Source of the DNA: CAZWKX01 sp964614095
GTDB taxonomy: Bacteria > Actinomycetota > Acidimicrobiia > Spongiisociales > UBA11373
Direction of reading: 5' to 3'
Length of the DNA: 22,262 nt
Assembly: GCA_964614095.1 (NCBI GenBank)
Contig: CAZTJO010000032.1
Coordinates: 1 to 22,262 of the forward strand
Position 1 is the first letter of the stretch. Each line of letters begins with the position of its first letter. The position numbers and the translations under genes were made by a program. Positions 14,068-21,750 of this stretch are shown piece after piece. The notes under the pieces were generated by a model, which saw only the letters and a list, made by a program, of their open reading frames with translations, was not told the origin of the DNA and ran no database searches.

Positions 14068-14846
14068 CTACTCGACGGGAAGAACCCCCTCTCGTAGAAA
14101 TGAAGGGTATTCGCGTCGCCTTCGGCGGGGTTCACGCCGTCGACGACTGCGACATCGACCTGTACCCGAGTGAGGTGGTGGCGCTTGTCGGCGGCAACGG
14201 CGCCGGGAAAACCACGTTGATCAAGGCCCTGTCGGGCGCCCACAAGGCGGACTCCGGGAGTATCTTCATCAACGGGGAACCGGTGGAGATCAATACACCG
14301 CGCGACGCCAAGGATCTGGGCATCGAGACCACCTACCAGACGCTCGCCCTGGCCGAAAATATCGACGCGCCCGGCAACATGTTCCTGGGGCGAGAGCTAA
14401 GCACGAGATGGCGAACACTCAACGACTCGGCCATGGAGAGTGCCACCCGGACCGTGATGAAGCGGCTGAACCCCAACTTCGAGAACTTCAAGGTTCCGGT
14501 GGAGTCACTGTCGGGTGGTCAACGCCAGGCGGTGGCCATCGCCCGGGCGGTCCACTTCAACGCCCGCATCCTGATCATGGATGAGCCGACGGCGGCCCTC
14601 GGCCCCGGCGAGACCGCTCAGGTGGAACAGCTGATCCTGCAGCTGAAGAACGAAGGCATCGGCATCTTCCTGATCAGCCACGATATCCATGGAGTCTTCG
14701 ACCTGGCCGATCGCATCACCGTGATGCTTCAGGGCAAGATGGTCGGCACGGTCAACAAGGCGCAGGTGACCAAGGACCAAGTCCTCGGCATGATCATCAT
14801 GGGCAAGATGGCCACTCAGAAAGAGCTGGAATCGCTGCACGAGTAG
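14064..14846 (+). CDS. Sugar ABC transporter ATP-binding protein, single-domain
   Basis: A 260-residue ABC ATPase. Walker A is G-G-N-G-A-G-K-T at 43-50, the Q-loop is T-Y-Q-T-L at 90-94, the signature is L-S-G-G-Q at 149-153, Walker B is I-L-I-M-D-E-P at 169-175 and the switch His is H206 in L-I-S-H-D. The sugar importers of this permease class usually carry a double ATPase of about 500 residues (XylG, RbsA). This one has a single cassette, like FrcA of the fructose system, and would act as a homodimer. The start overlaps the permease stop (ATGA). It is the last gene of the operon; no kinase or isomerase follows, and no terminator is visible before the converging tRNA gene six bases on. Confidence 0.93.
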   Translation: MTTRREEPPLVEMKGIRVAFGGVHAVDDCDIDLYPSEVVALVGGNGAGKTTLIKALSGAHKADSGSIFINGEPVEINTPRDAKDLGIETTYQTLALAENIDAPGNMFLGRELSTRWRTLNDSAMESATRTVMKRLNPNFENFKVPVESLSGGQRQAVAIARAVHFNARILIMDEPTAALGPGETAQVEQLILQLKNEGIGIFLISHDIHGVFDLADRITVMLQGKMVGTVNKAQVTKDQVLGMIIMGKMATQKELESLHE

Positions 14847-14852
14847 GCAGTC

Positions 14853-14928
14853 TGGCTCCGGGGGGGAGACTCGAACTCCCAACCAACGGATTAACAGTCC
14901 GCTGCTCTGCCGATTGAGCTACCCCGGA
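14853..14928 (-). tRNA. tRNA-Asn (anticodon GTT)
   Basis: A complete 76-nt cloverleaf on the minus strand. The acceptor stem TCCGGGG (14928-14922) pairs with CCCCGGA (14863-14857), then G73 and an encoded CCA (14855-14853). The D arm is GCTC/GAGC. The anticodon arm GCGGA/TCCGT encloses C-T-GTT-A-A. The variable loop has five bases, and the T arm GGGAG/CTCCC encloses TTCGAGT. All stems pair fully apart from one G-U. Confidence 0.98.
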
Positions 14929-14947
14929 AAGAGTCGAAGGCCCCGGA

Positions 14948-14953
14948 AGGGTA
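14948..14953 (-). promoter_or_regulatory. Candidate -10 box of tRNA-Asn
   Basis: TACCCT on the minus strand, 19 nt before the tRNA 5' end. No convincing -35 box; the whole 52-bp gap is shared with the divergent small gene at 14981. Confidence 0.25.
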
Positions 14954-14980
14954 CCACCGCCCTCGTGCGACAATAGGCCC

Positions 14981-15238
14981 GTGAGCTTCAAGACCGGACT
15001 CATCGTTGGCGCCGCCGTCGGCTACGTACTGGGAGCCAAGGCGGGACGGGAGCGCTACGAACAGATAACCAAGATCTGGGCCTCGTTCACCGGCAACGAC
15101 AGGGTGCAGGGGATCGTCGACAAGGGCAAGAGCTACGTCGACCATACCGCCCAGCGCATCCGTGGAACGGTGGGCGACACGCTGCACAGCGCCTCCGACA
15201 AGGTTCGTGAATCGGTGGAACAGCTCTCCACCGACTAG
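14981..15238 (+). CDS. Small YtxH-like protein
   Basis: An 85-residue protein starting S-F-K-T-G-L-I-V-G-A-A-V-G-Y-V-L-G-A-K-A-G-R-E-R-Y-E-Q, the glycine-rich single membrane helix followed by A-G-R-E-R-Y that is common in YtxH-type actinobacterial proteins. The remaining 55 residues are charged and helical, rich in Asp, Lys and Val, and could be an amphipathic or coiled-coil tail. The role of such proteins is not established. GTG 14981 has no ribosome binding site; a -10-like GACAAT ends six bases upstream, which suggests a leaderless transcript. It converges with rpoD, with three bases between the stops. Confidence 0.78.
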   Translation: MSFKTGLIVGAAVGYVLGAKAGRERYEQITKIWASFTGNDRVQGIVDKGKSYVDHTAQRIRGTVGDTLHSASDKVRESVEQLSTD

Positions 15239-15241
15239 GAC

Positions 15242-16378
15242 TCAACCGTCTCCCAGGTAGCCCTCGAGCTTGCGCGCCCGGGAAGGCTGGCGCAGCTTGG
15301 CCAGAGCCTTTGTCTCCAGTTGACGAATCCGCTCGCGGGTCACCTTGAAATGCCGGCCCACATCCTCGAGGGTATGGATCTTGCCGTCGGCAAGCCCAAA
15401 ACGCATGATGAGCACCTGCCGCTCGCGCTCGTTGAGCTCTTCGAGCACTACCCGCAGATACTCCTGGAGCAGCTTGAACGACGCCGCCGTCACCGGCGCC
15501 TCCACCTCGGTGTCCTCCACAAAATCGCCGAGGGTCGAATCCTCTTCCTCGCCCAATGGCGTCTCCAGCGACAATGGATCCTGGGCGATGCGCCGCAGCT
15601 CGGTGACCTTGGCCGGCTCCAATTCGAGATCGGTGGCGATTTCTTCGATGGTTGGCTCCCGGCCAAACTCCTGGCTCAAGGTTCGCTGCACCGCGGCAAG
15701 CTTGTTGATGGTCTCCACCATGTGCACCGGCACCCGGATGGTGCGGCCCTGGTCGGCAAGGGCCCGGGTCACCGCCTGGCGGATCCACCAAGAGGCGTAG
15801 GTTGAGAATTTGAAGCCCTTGCGGTAGTCGAACTTCTCCACCGCCCGCATCAGGCCCAGATTCCCCTCCTGTACCAGATCGAGCAGCGGCATGCCCCGGC
15901 CCACGTACTTCTTGGCTATCGAAACCACCAGACGAAGATTGGCCTCGACGAGCCGCTGCTGCGCCCGCTCGCCGGAGCGCTCCGAGCGGTCCAGGATCGC
16001 CCGCTCCGCCGTCCCCAGGTCTTCGCCGGCAGCGGCGAGCTTCTCGGCGGCGCGCCGGCCCGTCTCCATCTGCATCGAAAGCTCTACCTCCTGCTGGGCA
16101 TCGAGCAGCGGCACCCGCCCGATCTCCTGCAGGTACATGCGCACCGGATCGGAGACTTCGATCTCGTCGGAAGAGGCGGCGACATCAAACACCGTCTCCG
16201 GGGCGTCTTCGCGCACTTCGATGTCTGCTTCGCGCAAGGCATCGACGACCTCGTCGAAAGCCTGGGGTGGAGCCTCAACGTCTTCGAGCTCCTGCTGCAC
16301 CTCGGCCGCCATGACGAAGCCGCGCTGGCGGGCGCGCCGCATGAGATCGTCAAGCACCCCGGTGGTGATCGGCTTCAC
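15242..16378 (-). CDS. rpoD: Primary RNA polymerase sigma factor RpoD (SigA/HrdB)
   Basis: A 378-residue primary sigma factor. The N-terminal region 1.1 is short (about 1-70, acidic, with an R-A-R-Q-R-G-F helix). Region 1.2 is at 76-105 (D-P-V-R-M-Y-L-Q-E-I-G-R-V-P-L-L). Region 2 is at about 140-220, with D-L-V-Q-E-G-N-L-G-L-M-R-A-V-E-K-F-D-Y-R-K-G-F-K and S-T-Y-A-S-W-W-I-R-Q-A-V-T-R-A. Region 3 is at 221-300. Region 4 is at 310-365, with T-L-E-D-V-G-R-H-F-K-V-T-R-E-R-I-R-Q-L-E. The tail S-R-A-R-K-L-E-G-Y-L is typical of RpoD. GTG 16378 overlaps the dnaG stop (GTGA); the longer frame to 16471 lies inside dnaG. It directs housekeeping transcription. Confidence 0.95.
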   Translation of the reverse strand: MKPITTGVLDDLMRRARQRGFVMAAEVQQELEDVEAPPQAFDEVVDALREADIEVREDAPETVFDVAASSDEIEVSDPVRMYLQEIGRVPLLDAQQEVELSMQMETGRRAAEKLAAAGEDLGTAERAILDRSERSGERAQQRLVEANLRLVVSIAKKYVGRGMPLLDLVQEGNLGLMRAVEKFDYRKGFKFSTYASWWIRQAVTRALADQGRTIRVPVHMVETINKLAAVQRTLSQEFGREPTIEEIATDLELEPAKVTELRRIAQDPLSLETPLGEEEDSTLGDFVEDTEVEAPVTAASFKLLQEYLRVVLEELNERERQVLIMRFGLADGKIHTLEDVGRHFKVTRERIRQLETKALAKLRQPSRARKLEGYLGDG

Positions 16379-18144
16379 CTGGAACCCCTCAGTGTTTCCC
16401 GCTCGCGCTGCAAAGCTATCAACTCCTTGAGATGGACAGAAGCCATCTCTGATTTGCCGGCACGCTCGCATTCATCGGCCTCGCGGCGCACCTCCTCGAT
16501 CTTCTTGTCCAGCACACCCTCCCTGATGCGGTCAATCAGCTTGCCGGGGCTCTCCGCCAGAGGACGGTCGATCAAGGCGAGAGCGGACAGCATGTCGGCC
16601 ACGGGCCCCTCCTCGGCACCAAGCAGCGAGCCCAAATCAGGCGGCTCCCCGGGATCGAGGGCCTCGAGGATCGGGGCCAGCAGGCGATAGGCCTCACGGT
16701 GCTCGGAACGGCCGAAGAGACCCTCCTCGATGCCCACACCACGCAGCCCGGGGTCGTTGGCCAGCAGAAGCCGAAGCAGCTCGCTTTCGGCCTTCTCCAC
16801 ACCGGATAATCCTTCTGGGGGCGCGGCGCGGCTCTCCTTCGGCACGACCTTGCCGCGTCTGGCCCGCTCCACCGCTTCGTGCACCATCTGCACATCAGCC
16901 GCGATGAGCTTGTTGGCGAGGTCCTCTTCGTATTCGCGGCGCACCACACCGTCGGGGTGTAGGGCAACCAGCGGCGCCACCGCGTTGAGTGCCCGGGCTG
17001 CAGCCTCTCGCTCCCCCAGATAGTCAAAATGTTTCAGCTCCTGCTCAATACGGAACTGCAGCAGCGGTCTGGATCCGTCGACGGCACCGTGGAGCTCGGC
17101 GGTCTCCCCGGCGGCAACGACATCGGCCGGGTCACGCCCTGCCGGCAGCAGGGCCACCCGCAGATCGAGGTCGCCGGGCATGCTGCGCTCAAAACCTCGC
17201 ATGCTGGCGTCGACCCCGGCTTGGTCGGCGTCGAACATGAGCACAACACGCTGGGTGAAGCGGCGCAGCAGATCAAGATGGCCCTCGCCCAGCGCGGTGC
17301 CGCAGGTGGCCACCGCCGTCTCAATTCCGGCCCGAGCCAGGGCGATCACGTCGGTGTAGCCCTCCACAACAACGGCGGTGTCCTGGCGCACTATCGGGGC
17401 CTTCGCCCAATTGAGCCCGTACAACAGCCGCGACTTCTGGTAGATGGCCGTCTCCGGAGAATTCAGGTACTTGGGCCCCTCGCCCTGCAGCAGCCGGGCT
17501 CCAAAACCGACCGCGTCGCCGCGCAAATCAAAGATGGGAAACATAACGCGGCCCCGGAACCGGTCGAAAAGCCGGCCCGAGCGGCCGCGCGCCGCCACAC
17601 CGGCGGCAACCATGACGTCCTCCCCCACCTTCCTCTCCCGCAGGTGCCGAACGAGCAAATCACCGGCGTTGGGCGAGAAACCAAGCCGGTAGTGGGCGAC
17701 CGTCTCGGTGTCGTAGCCCCGGGTGCGCAGGTACTTGCGGGCTCCAGCCCCATCCGGCGCTCGCCGCAATCGCTGGTGATAGAAATCAACCGCCTTGTCG
17801 ACCACTTCGATAAGCGCCTCGCGCCGATCGCGGCGCCGGGCGTCTCCAGGCTCGCGGTGCAGAGTGACGCCGGCGCGCCGGGCCAGCATCTCCACCGCAT
17901 CGTTGAAGTCCACCGCCTGGGTCTCCTGCACAAAACGGAACACATCACCGCTCTGGCCACACCCAAAACAGTGATAGAGGCCGCGTGCAGCATCAACGGA
18001 CAGCGAAGGCGCCTTCTCCTCATGGAAAGGGCACACCGCCATGACCGAACGGCCGGACCGCTTCACCTTGGTCACCTCGGCCACCAACTCGACAAGGTCG
18101 GTGGCGGCACGCACCTGTTCAATGTCTTCGCGCCGGTAGGCCAT
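16375..18144 (-). CDS. dnaG: DNA primase DnaG
   Basis: A 589-residue primase that makes RNA primers at the replication fork. The N-terminal zinc-binding domain has C-P-F-H at about 38-41 and C-F-G-C at 59-62. The catalytic TOPRIM core follows, with V-V-V-E-G-Y-T-D-V-I near 265 and V-L-M-F-D-A-D-Q-A-G near 312. The conserved F-R-G-R-V-M-F-P-I and K-Y-L-N-S-P-E-T blocks lie between. The C-terminal third is the helical DnaB-binding part. Length is normal. ATG 18144 begins M-A-Y-R-R-E-D-I-E-Q-V-R, the usual family start; no ribosome binding site precedes it, and TACACT ends seven bases upstream, so the mRNA may be leaderless. It overlaps rpoD by GTGA. Confidence 0.95.
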   Translation of the reverse strand: MAYRREDIEQVRAATDLVELVAEVTKVKRSGRSVMAVCPFHEEKAPSLSVDAARGLYHCFGCGQSGDVFRFVQETQAVDFNDAVEMLARRAGVTLHREPGDARRRDRREALIEVVDKAVDFYHQRLRRAPDGAGARKYLRTRGYDTETVAHYRLGFSPNAGDLLVRHLRERKVGEDVMVAAGVAARGRSGRLFDRFRGRVMFPIFDLRGDAVGFGARLLQGEGPKYLNSPETAIYQKSRLLYGLNWAKAPIVRQDTAVVVEGYTDVIALARAGIETAVATCGTALGEGHLDLLRRFTQRVVLMFDADQAGVDASMRGFERSMPGDLDLRVALLPAGRDPADVVAAGETAELHGAVDGSRPLLQFRIEQELKHFDYLGEREAAARALNAVAPLVALHPDGVVRREYEEDLANKLIAADVQMVHEAVERARRGKVVPKESRAAPPEGLSGVEKAESELLRLLLANDPGLRGVGIEEGLFGRSEHREAYRLLAPILEALDPGEPPDLGSLLGAEEGPVADMLSALALIDRPLAESPGKLIDRIREGVLDKKIEEVRREADECERAGKSEMASVHLKELIALQRERETLRGSR

Positions 18145-18151
18145 GCCGGCG

Positions 18152-18157
18152 AGTGTA
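18152..18157 (-). promoter_or_regulatory. Candidate -10 box for leaderless dnaG mRNA
   Basis: TACACT on the minus strand, ending seven bases before the dnaG ATG. No good -35 box is seen. A perfect palindrome TGTCCGGACA lies about 40 bp further upstream in the same 152-bp gap. Confidence 0.35.
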
Positions 18158-18296
18158 TCGGCCGCAGGCCACGACGATGCGACCGGTGTCCGGACATCTC
18201 GAATGCGGCCGATGTTCTCTGCTGCAGCCGTCGGTCTCTTGCTGTACACGATAGCGTCGCTGGGGATGGTGCCGCCCCCCGCTCCGGAACCCGCCG

Positions 18297-19718
18297 CTAC
18301 GAGGCCGCCGGCACGGTGAATCCGACCGACCGATAGGCCAGCCGTTCTCCGCCCGAGTACAGCATCACGAACAACACGTGATGACCGGGCTCGGGCAGAC
18401 TGAGGGTGACTTCCTCGAGAGTCCCGTCGGCGGATACCTCCAGCGCCAGAGCGTCGTCGATGAAGAAACGCCCCGAATCGGCAGAGGTGCCCAGATCGAT
18501 CAGCAGGTCGCTGCCGTCCGCCCAGAGAGCCAGCCCGATCCCGACGCCACCATCGGCCTGAAGTGGGATACCGGCGGCCAGGTGGTCGACCACACCAAAC
18601 ACCTCGGCGGCGAGCGTCGCCAGGCCACCGCAGTTGTCCTCGTAGGGAATGGTGGCGGCCAAAAAGAAACGCCGCCCGCTGCTGGGATCCTCCACGTAGG
18701 CGTGATCGACACACTCCGCACCCGGCATCCACCCGCCCTTGTGCCAGACGGCCACATCATTCCCCAAAACCTGCGCCGCGCCGACCTCGAGGAAGCTGGG
18801 GTAGGCGACATTCAGGCTGTCCTGCAGGCCCTCTAGATCCGCAGCGGAGAGTTCAAAACGTTCATCCTCCGGAATCTCGCCGGCGAGCATCACACGACGC
18901 AACCCATCGACAAGATCAAAGAGATCGGTGTCGTTTCTGTCTTCAAAGGCCGGTACCGTCGTCTCGGTCGTCGAGTCCACGGTTGTGCTCCCCGCCACCT
19001 CGAGAACGCGGTACTCGGCGCTGGGCGGAGAGCCCACGGTGACCATCTCACTGAGCACATAGCCGGGGGGATGCTCCAGATCGAGCAGCGTCATTGAGTA
19101 GCGGAATTCGAACGAGTCGAAGCCGTAGCCGGGCAGGAACACGTCGTTGAGGTAGCCGAGGCCGGCCATCTGGACCATACGGTCGTAGGACTCGTTTGAA
19201 CTCACCGTTATCGCGCTCTCGTAGAGCGAAGACACGGTTGCGGCGAATCCGTCGTCGAACTGCACTCGGGCGGCTCCGGAGAACCCAAGATCGCCGAGAT
19301 ACTCGAGGGCGCCAACCGAGGTGAGCAGCTTCACCGTCGACGCCGGGTAGAACTCTGTGGAGAAAGCGCCCTGCCCGGCTTCGTAGAGCAGGTAAGCCGG
19401 CTGGCCGAAGCCGGGAACGATCTCGACCAGGTATACCTCACTGCCGAAGGGCAGCTGGTAGCCGGTAACGGCAAAGGCCGCTTCGAGCGACCGGCTGTCC
19501 ATGGCCAGAGAGCCCAGCTCGCGCCAAGAGCCTGCGTCGTAGATGGGCAGGGCAATCGCCACATCGGCCGTGGTTGAGGTCGCGGCAACCGTCGAAGAGG
19601 CTGCCGGAGCCAAGGTCGTCGAGGCCGGCTGGTCCGCCACCCCCCCGTCGCAGGCACCGGTGACCAGCAGCAGCCCCAGTAGGCAAAGGAGTCTGAAGTT
19701 GATACGCGCCATCTTCAT
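18297..19718 (-). CDS. Serine hydrolase lipoprotein (beta-lactamase/PBP-like)
   Basis: A 473-residue exported lipoprotein. The signal is basic, then Leu-rich, ending V-T-G-A-C with Cys at 23, followed by a Thr/Ala/Ser linker to about 52. The catalytic domain has the order of motifs of the penicillin-recognising fold: S-T-V-K at 127-130 (nucleophile Ser and Lys), S-S-N at 173-175 and H-K-G-G at 326-329 in place of K-T-G. This suggests a class-A beta-lactamase-like or D,D-peptidase-like serine hydrolase at the cell surface; whether it hydrolyses lactams or peptidoglycan cannot be told. A beta-rich C-terminal tail of about 90 residues follows. ATG 19718 is chosen (GGGAA upstream); TTG 19721 and ATG 19712 are also in frame. 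It lies downstream of the M23 peptidase gene on the same strand, 113 bp away. Confidence 0.82.
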   Translation of the reverse strand: MKMARINFRLLCLLGLLLVTGACDGGVADQPASTTLAPAASSTVAATSTTADVAIALPIYDAGSWRELGSLAMDSRSLEAAFAVTGYQLPFGSEVYLVEIVPGFGQPAYLLYEAGQGAFSTEFYPASTVKLLTSVGALEYLGDLGFSGAARVQFDDGFAATVSSLYESAITVSSNESYDRMVQMAGLGYLNDVFLPGYGFDSFEFRYSMTLLDLEHPPGYVLSEMVTVGSPPSAEYRVLEVAGSTTVDSTTETTVPAFEDRNDTDLFDLVDGLRRVMLAGEIPEDERFELSAADLEGLQDSLNVAYPSFLEVGAAQVLGNDVAVWHKGGWMPGAECVDHAYVEDPSSGRRFFLAATIPYEDNCGGLATLAAEVFGVVDHLAAGIPLQADGGVGIGLALWADGSDLLIDLGTSADSGRFFIDDALALEVSADGTLEEVTLSLPEPGHHVLFVMLYSGGERLAYRSVGFTVPAAS

Positions 19719-19831
19719 CAAGGCGATTCCCGTCTGTATTGTGCCGGCACCCTACGTCGCCAAGAATCGTGTTGTGGCACGGTAGGACGGCCACACGCGC
19801 TGCACAAGAGCGCGCCCGGGCGAGCGCCGGC

Positions 19832-20593
19832 TCATACCCCGTCCCACGACTCGGCCTCGTAGACACGATCCGTCATCAGCCCACGGCGCGGATCGAGTGG
19901 TCCGTGGGCGTTGCAGAAGTTGACCGGGACGTCGTAGCCCTCGCGCGGAGGCCAGCCCTGGTACACGCCGAAGTGCAGGTGCGGCCGCCCGGTGAGGCCT
20001 GAGTTGCCGCTGGCGGCGATGAGCTGCCCCGCCTCCACCTCTTCGCCCACCGCGACAACAACACTGCCGCGCCGGAGGTGCGCGTAGAAAGCCACCGTCC
20101 CGTCCTCGTGCTGGATGAACACATAGTTGTGATCGCCCTCGCCCTGGCCATCATCCGGTGAGCTGTCCTTGGTTTCGAGCACCACACCGCCCCTGGCTGC
20201 CAGCACATCAACGCCGATGGCCATGTTGAAGTCGTAAGCGAGCTGATTGGCATGGCCACCACCCGAGATGCAGTAGCTCTGGGTGACCAGATGCCGGTCG
20301 CCCACGTTGAAGGGCAGGATGTAGGGCGATTCCGCCGGATCCCCAAACACCGCACGCTCCAGACACTCCGAGGACGGGTCGACACCCGGCGGAACATAGA
20401 GGTCAACGGTCGCAGCGACGGGTCCGGTGGCCGGCGGCACGCCGGCGAGATCGACAGTGGTGGATACAGGATTGGTGGTTGGCGGCACATCGGCGAGATC
20501 GGCTGTCGTGGCCGCGGAACCGGCGCCTCCGCAGGCCGCCACAACCACCACCGCTGCCACAACCCCGCAGATGCCGGCTCGTTGACCAATCAC
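19832..20593 (-). CDS. M23 (LytM) family metallopeptidase lipoprotein
   Basis: A 253-residue exported lipoprotein. The short signal ends V-V-V-A-A-C with Cys at 21. A linker made of 16-residue repeats spans 29-69. The LytM domain runs from about 100 to 212: G-H-A-N-Q-L-A-Y-D-F supplies His 114 and Asp 121, A-F-Y-A-H-L supplies His 172, and G-R-P-H-L-H-F-G supplies His 205 and 207. All zinc and catalytic positions of the family are present, so it is probably an active peptidoglycan endopeptidase or a closely related enzyme. GTG 20593 gives a compact signal peptide; an alternative ATG 20656 would add 21 mostly basic residues. The start is uncertain because AGGAGG lies 21 bases upstream of the GTG. 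It diverges from purU across 98 bp. Confidence 0.82.
   Translation of the reverse strand: MIGQRAGICGVVAAVVVVAACGGAGSAATTADLADVPPTTNPVSTTVDLAGVPPATGPVAATVDLYVPPGVDPSSECLERAVFGDPAESPYILPFNVGDRHLVTQSYCISGGGHANQLAYDFNMAIGVDVLAARGGVVLETKDSSPDDGQGEGDHNYVFIQHEDGTVAFYAHLRRGSVVVAVGEEVEAGQLIAASGNSGLTGRPHLHFGVYQGWPPREGYDVPVNFCNAHGPLDPRRGLMTDRVYEAESWDGV
20387..20509 (-). repeat. 48-bp tandem repeat in the M23 lipoprotein linker
   Basis: Residues 29-44, 45-60 and 61-69 of the M23 protein repeat the pattern T-T-x-D-L-A-x-V-P-P-x-T-x-P-V, two full units and a partial third. The DNA repeats with a 48-bp period, so the unit number may vary between strains. Confidence 0.7.
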
Positions 20594-20679
20594 CGCCTTC
20601 GATGATACGGGCCACCTCCTCCCGACCCGGCGCTTGCCGTGCCTCTCCACCCGCATGCCGCAGCGCGCAAGCACGCCAC

Positions 20680-20685
20680 TACCCT
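20680..20685 (+). promoter_or_regulatory. Candidate -10 box for leaderless purU mRNA
   Basis: TACCCT ends six bases before the purU ATG, which has no ribosome binding site. No -35 box is evident. The spacing is the same as before the gene at 14981 and one base shorter than before dnaG. Confidence 0.35.
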
Positions 20686-20691
20686 GCGGCC

Positions 20692-21552
20692 ATGGAACGG
20701 AAACCCACGGCGACGCTGCTGCTGTCATGCCAGGACCGCAAGGGACTCGTCGCCGGCGTCAGTGACTTTCTCTTCCGCCACAACGCCAACATCATCCACG
20801 CCGACCAGCACACCGACCAGGAAGAAGGCATCTTCCTGCAACGGGTCGAATTCGAGTTGGGCGGCATGGACCTGGATCCTGAGCAGATCGGACCGACGTT
20901 TACCCCTCTCGCCGCGGAGTTCGGCATGCAGTGGCAGCTCCGCTTCTCCTCGGAGCGATGCCGGGCCGCCATCCTGGTCTCCCGCGAACCTCATTGCCTC
21001 ATCGATCTGCTGGCCCGCTGGACCATGGGCGAGTTGCATATGGATGTCGCCTCGGTCATCAGCAATCACCCTGATCATGCCGACATGGCTCGGCATTTCG
21101 GCGTCGACTATCACCACCTCCCGGTCTCCGCCGAGACCAAACCCGATCAGGAGATGCAGCTTCTGGACCTTCTAGATGATCGCAAGACGGACCTCGTCAT
21201 CCTGGCCCGCTACATGCAGGTCCTCACCGAACAAGTGGTGAATCGTTTCCCCAACAAGATCATCAACATCCACCACTCTTTCCTTCCTGCGTTTGCCGGG
21301 GCCCGCCCGTACCACCAGGCCCACGAGCGGGGCGTGAAGGTGATCGGCGCCACCGCCCACTACGTCAGCATCGATCTCGATGCCGGCCCCATCATCGACC
21401 AGGATGTGGTGCGGGTAAGCCACCGCGACACCGTCACAGATCTGGCCCAGAAAGGGCGAGATCTCGAGAAGATCGTGCTGGCTCGGGCGATCCGCCTGCA
21501 CCTCGACCACCGGATCCTCGTCTACCGCAACAAAACCGTCGTATTCGACTAG
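20692..21552 (+). CDS. purU: Formyltetrahydrofolate deformylase PurU
   Basis: A 286-residue enzyme that hydrolyses 10-formyltetrahydrofolate to formate and tetrahydrofolate, balancing one-carbon pools and feeding formate to purine synthesis. The ACT domain is at about 7-85 (L-S-C-Q-D-R-K-G-L-V-A-G-V-S). The formyltransferase domain is at 90-286 and carries I-N-I-H-H-S-F-L-P-A-F-x-G-A-x-P-Y-x-Q-A near 196-216 and A-T-A-H-Y-V-S-I-D-L-D-A-G-P-I-I-D-Q-D near 226-244, with the catalytic Asn, His and Asp. Length is normal. ATG 20692 fits the family start; the longer frame to the left runs antisense over the M23 gene. Confidence 0.95.
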   Translation: MERKPTATLLLSCQDRKGLVAGVSDFLFRHNANIIHADQHTDQEEGIFLQRVEFELGGMDLDPEQIGPTFTPLAAEFGMQWQLRFSSERCRAAILVSREPHCLIDLLARWTMGELHMDVASVISNHPDHADMARHFGVDYHHLPVSAETKPDQEMQLLDLLDDRKTDLVILARYMQVLTEQVVNRFPNKIINIHHSFLPAFAGARPYHQAHERGVKVIGATAHYVSIDLDAGPIIDQDVVRVSHRDTVTDLAQKGRDLEKIVLARAIRLHLDHRILVYRNKTVVFD

Positions 21553-21570
21553 CCCCCACAGGGCGACGAG

Positions 21571-21576
21571 TACACT
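21571..21576 (+). promoter_or_regulatory. Candidate -10 box of the 37-residue peptide gene
   Basis: TACACT, the same hexamer found before dnaG and at 21886-21891. It would give a leader of about 26 nt. No convincing -35 box is seen; it starts 18 bp after the purU stop. Confidence 0.3.
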
Positions 21577-21609
21577 CGAACAGCGATCTCAGAGGGAGTG
21601 GATCAAGTC

Positions 21610-21723
21610 ATGGCCAAGAAGAAGTGGCTGGGCCTCGCCGCAGTGCTTGCGGCTTTTGTCGCCTTTTTCAGGAAGTCGAAAAAGACCGAAACTGGGGAAG
21701 CCGAAACGGCCGGCGAGAGCTAA
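21610..21723 (+). CDS. Small basic membrane-associated peptide, 37 residues
   Basis: The frame encodes M-A-K-K-K-W-L-G-L-A-A-V-L-A-A-F-V-A-F-F-R-K-S-K-K, then an acidic Glu/Thr-rich tail. The layout (lysines, about 15 hydrophobic residues, lysines, acidic end) suggests a short single-pass or surface-bound peptide. It is too short for family assignment. GAGGGAG lies about 12 bases upstream; GTG 21598 is in frame and is an alternative start. A strong intrinsic terminator 27 bp downstream supports it being a real transcription unit, either on its own or as the end of the purU transcript. Confidence 0.6.
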   Translation: MAKKKWLGLAAVLAAFVAFFRKSKKTETGEAETAGES

Positions 21724-21750
21724 CGGCAGCAAATCAACACGTCCATTGCT

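Noticed and set aside
18145..18732. Upstream extension of dnaG through the serine hydrolase gene
   Set aside because: The extra residues are a shadow of the hydrolase reading frame; the primase family starts at M-A-Y-R-R-E-D.
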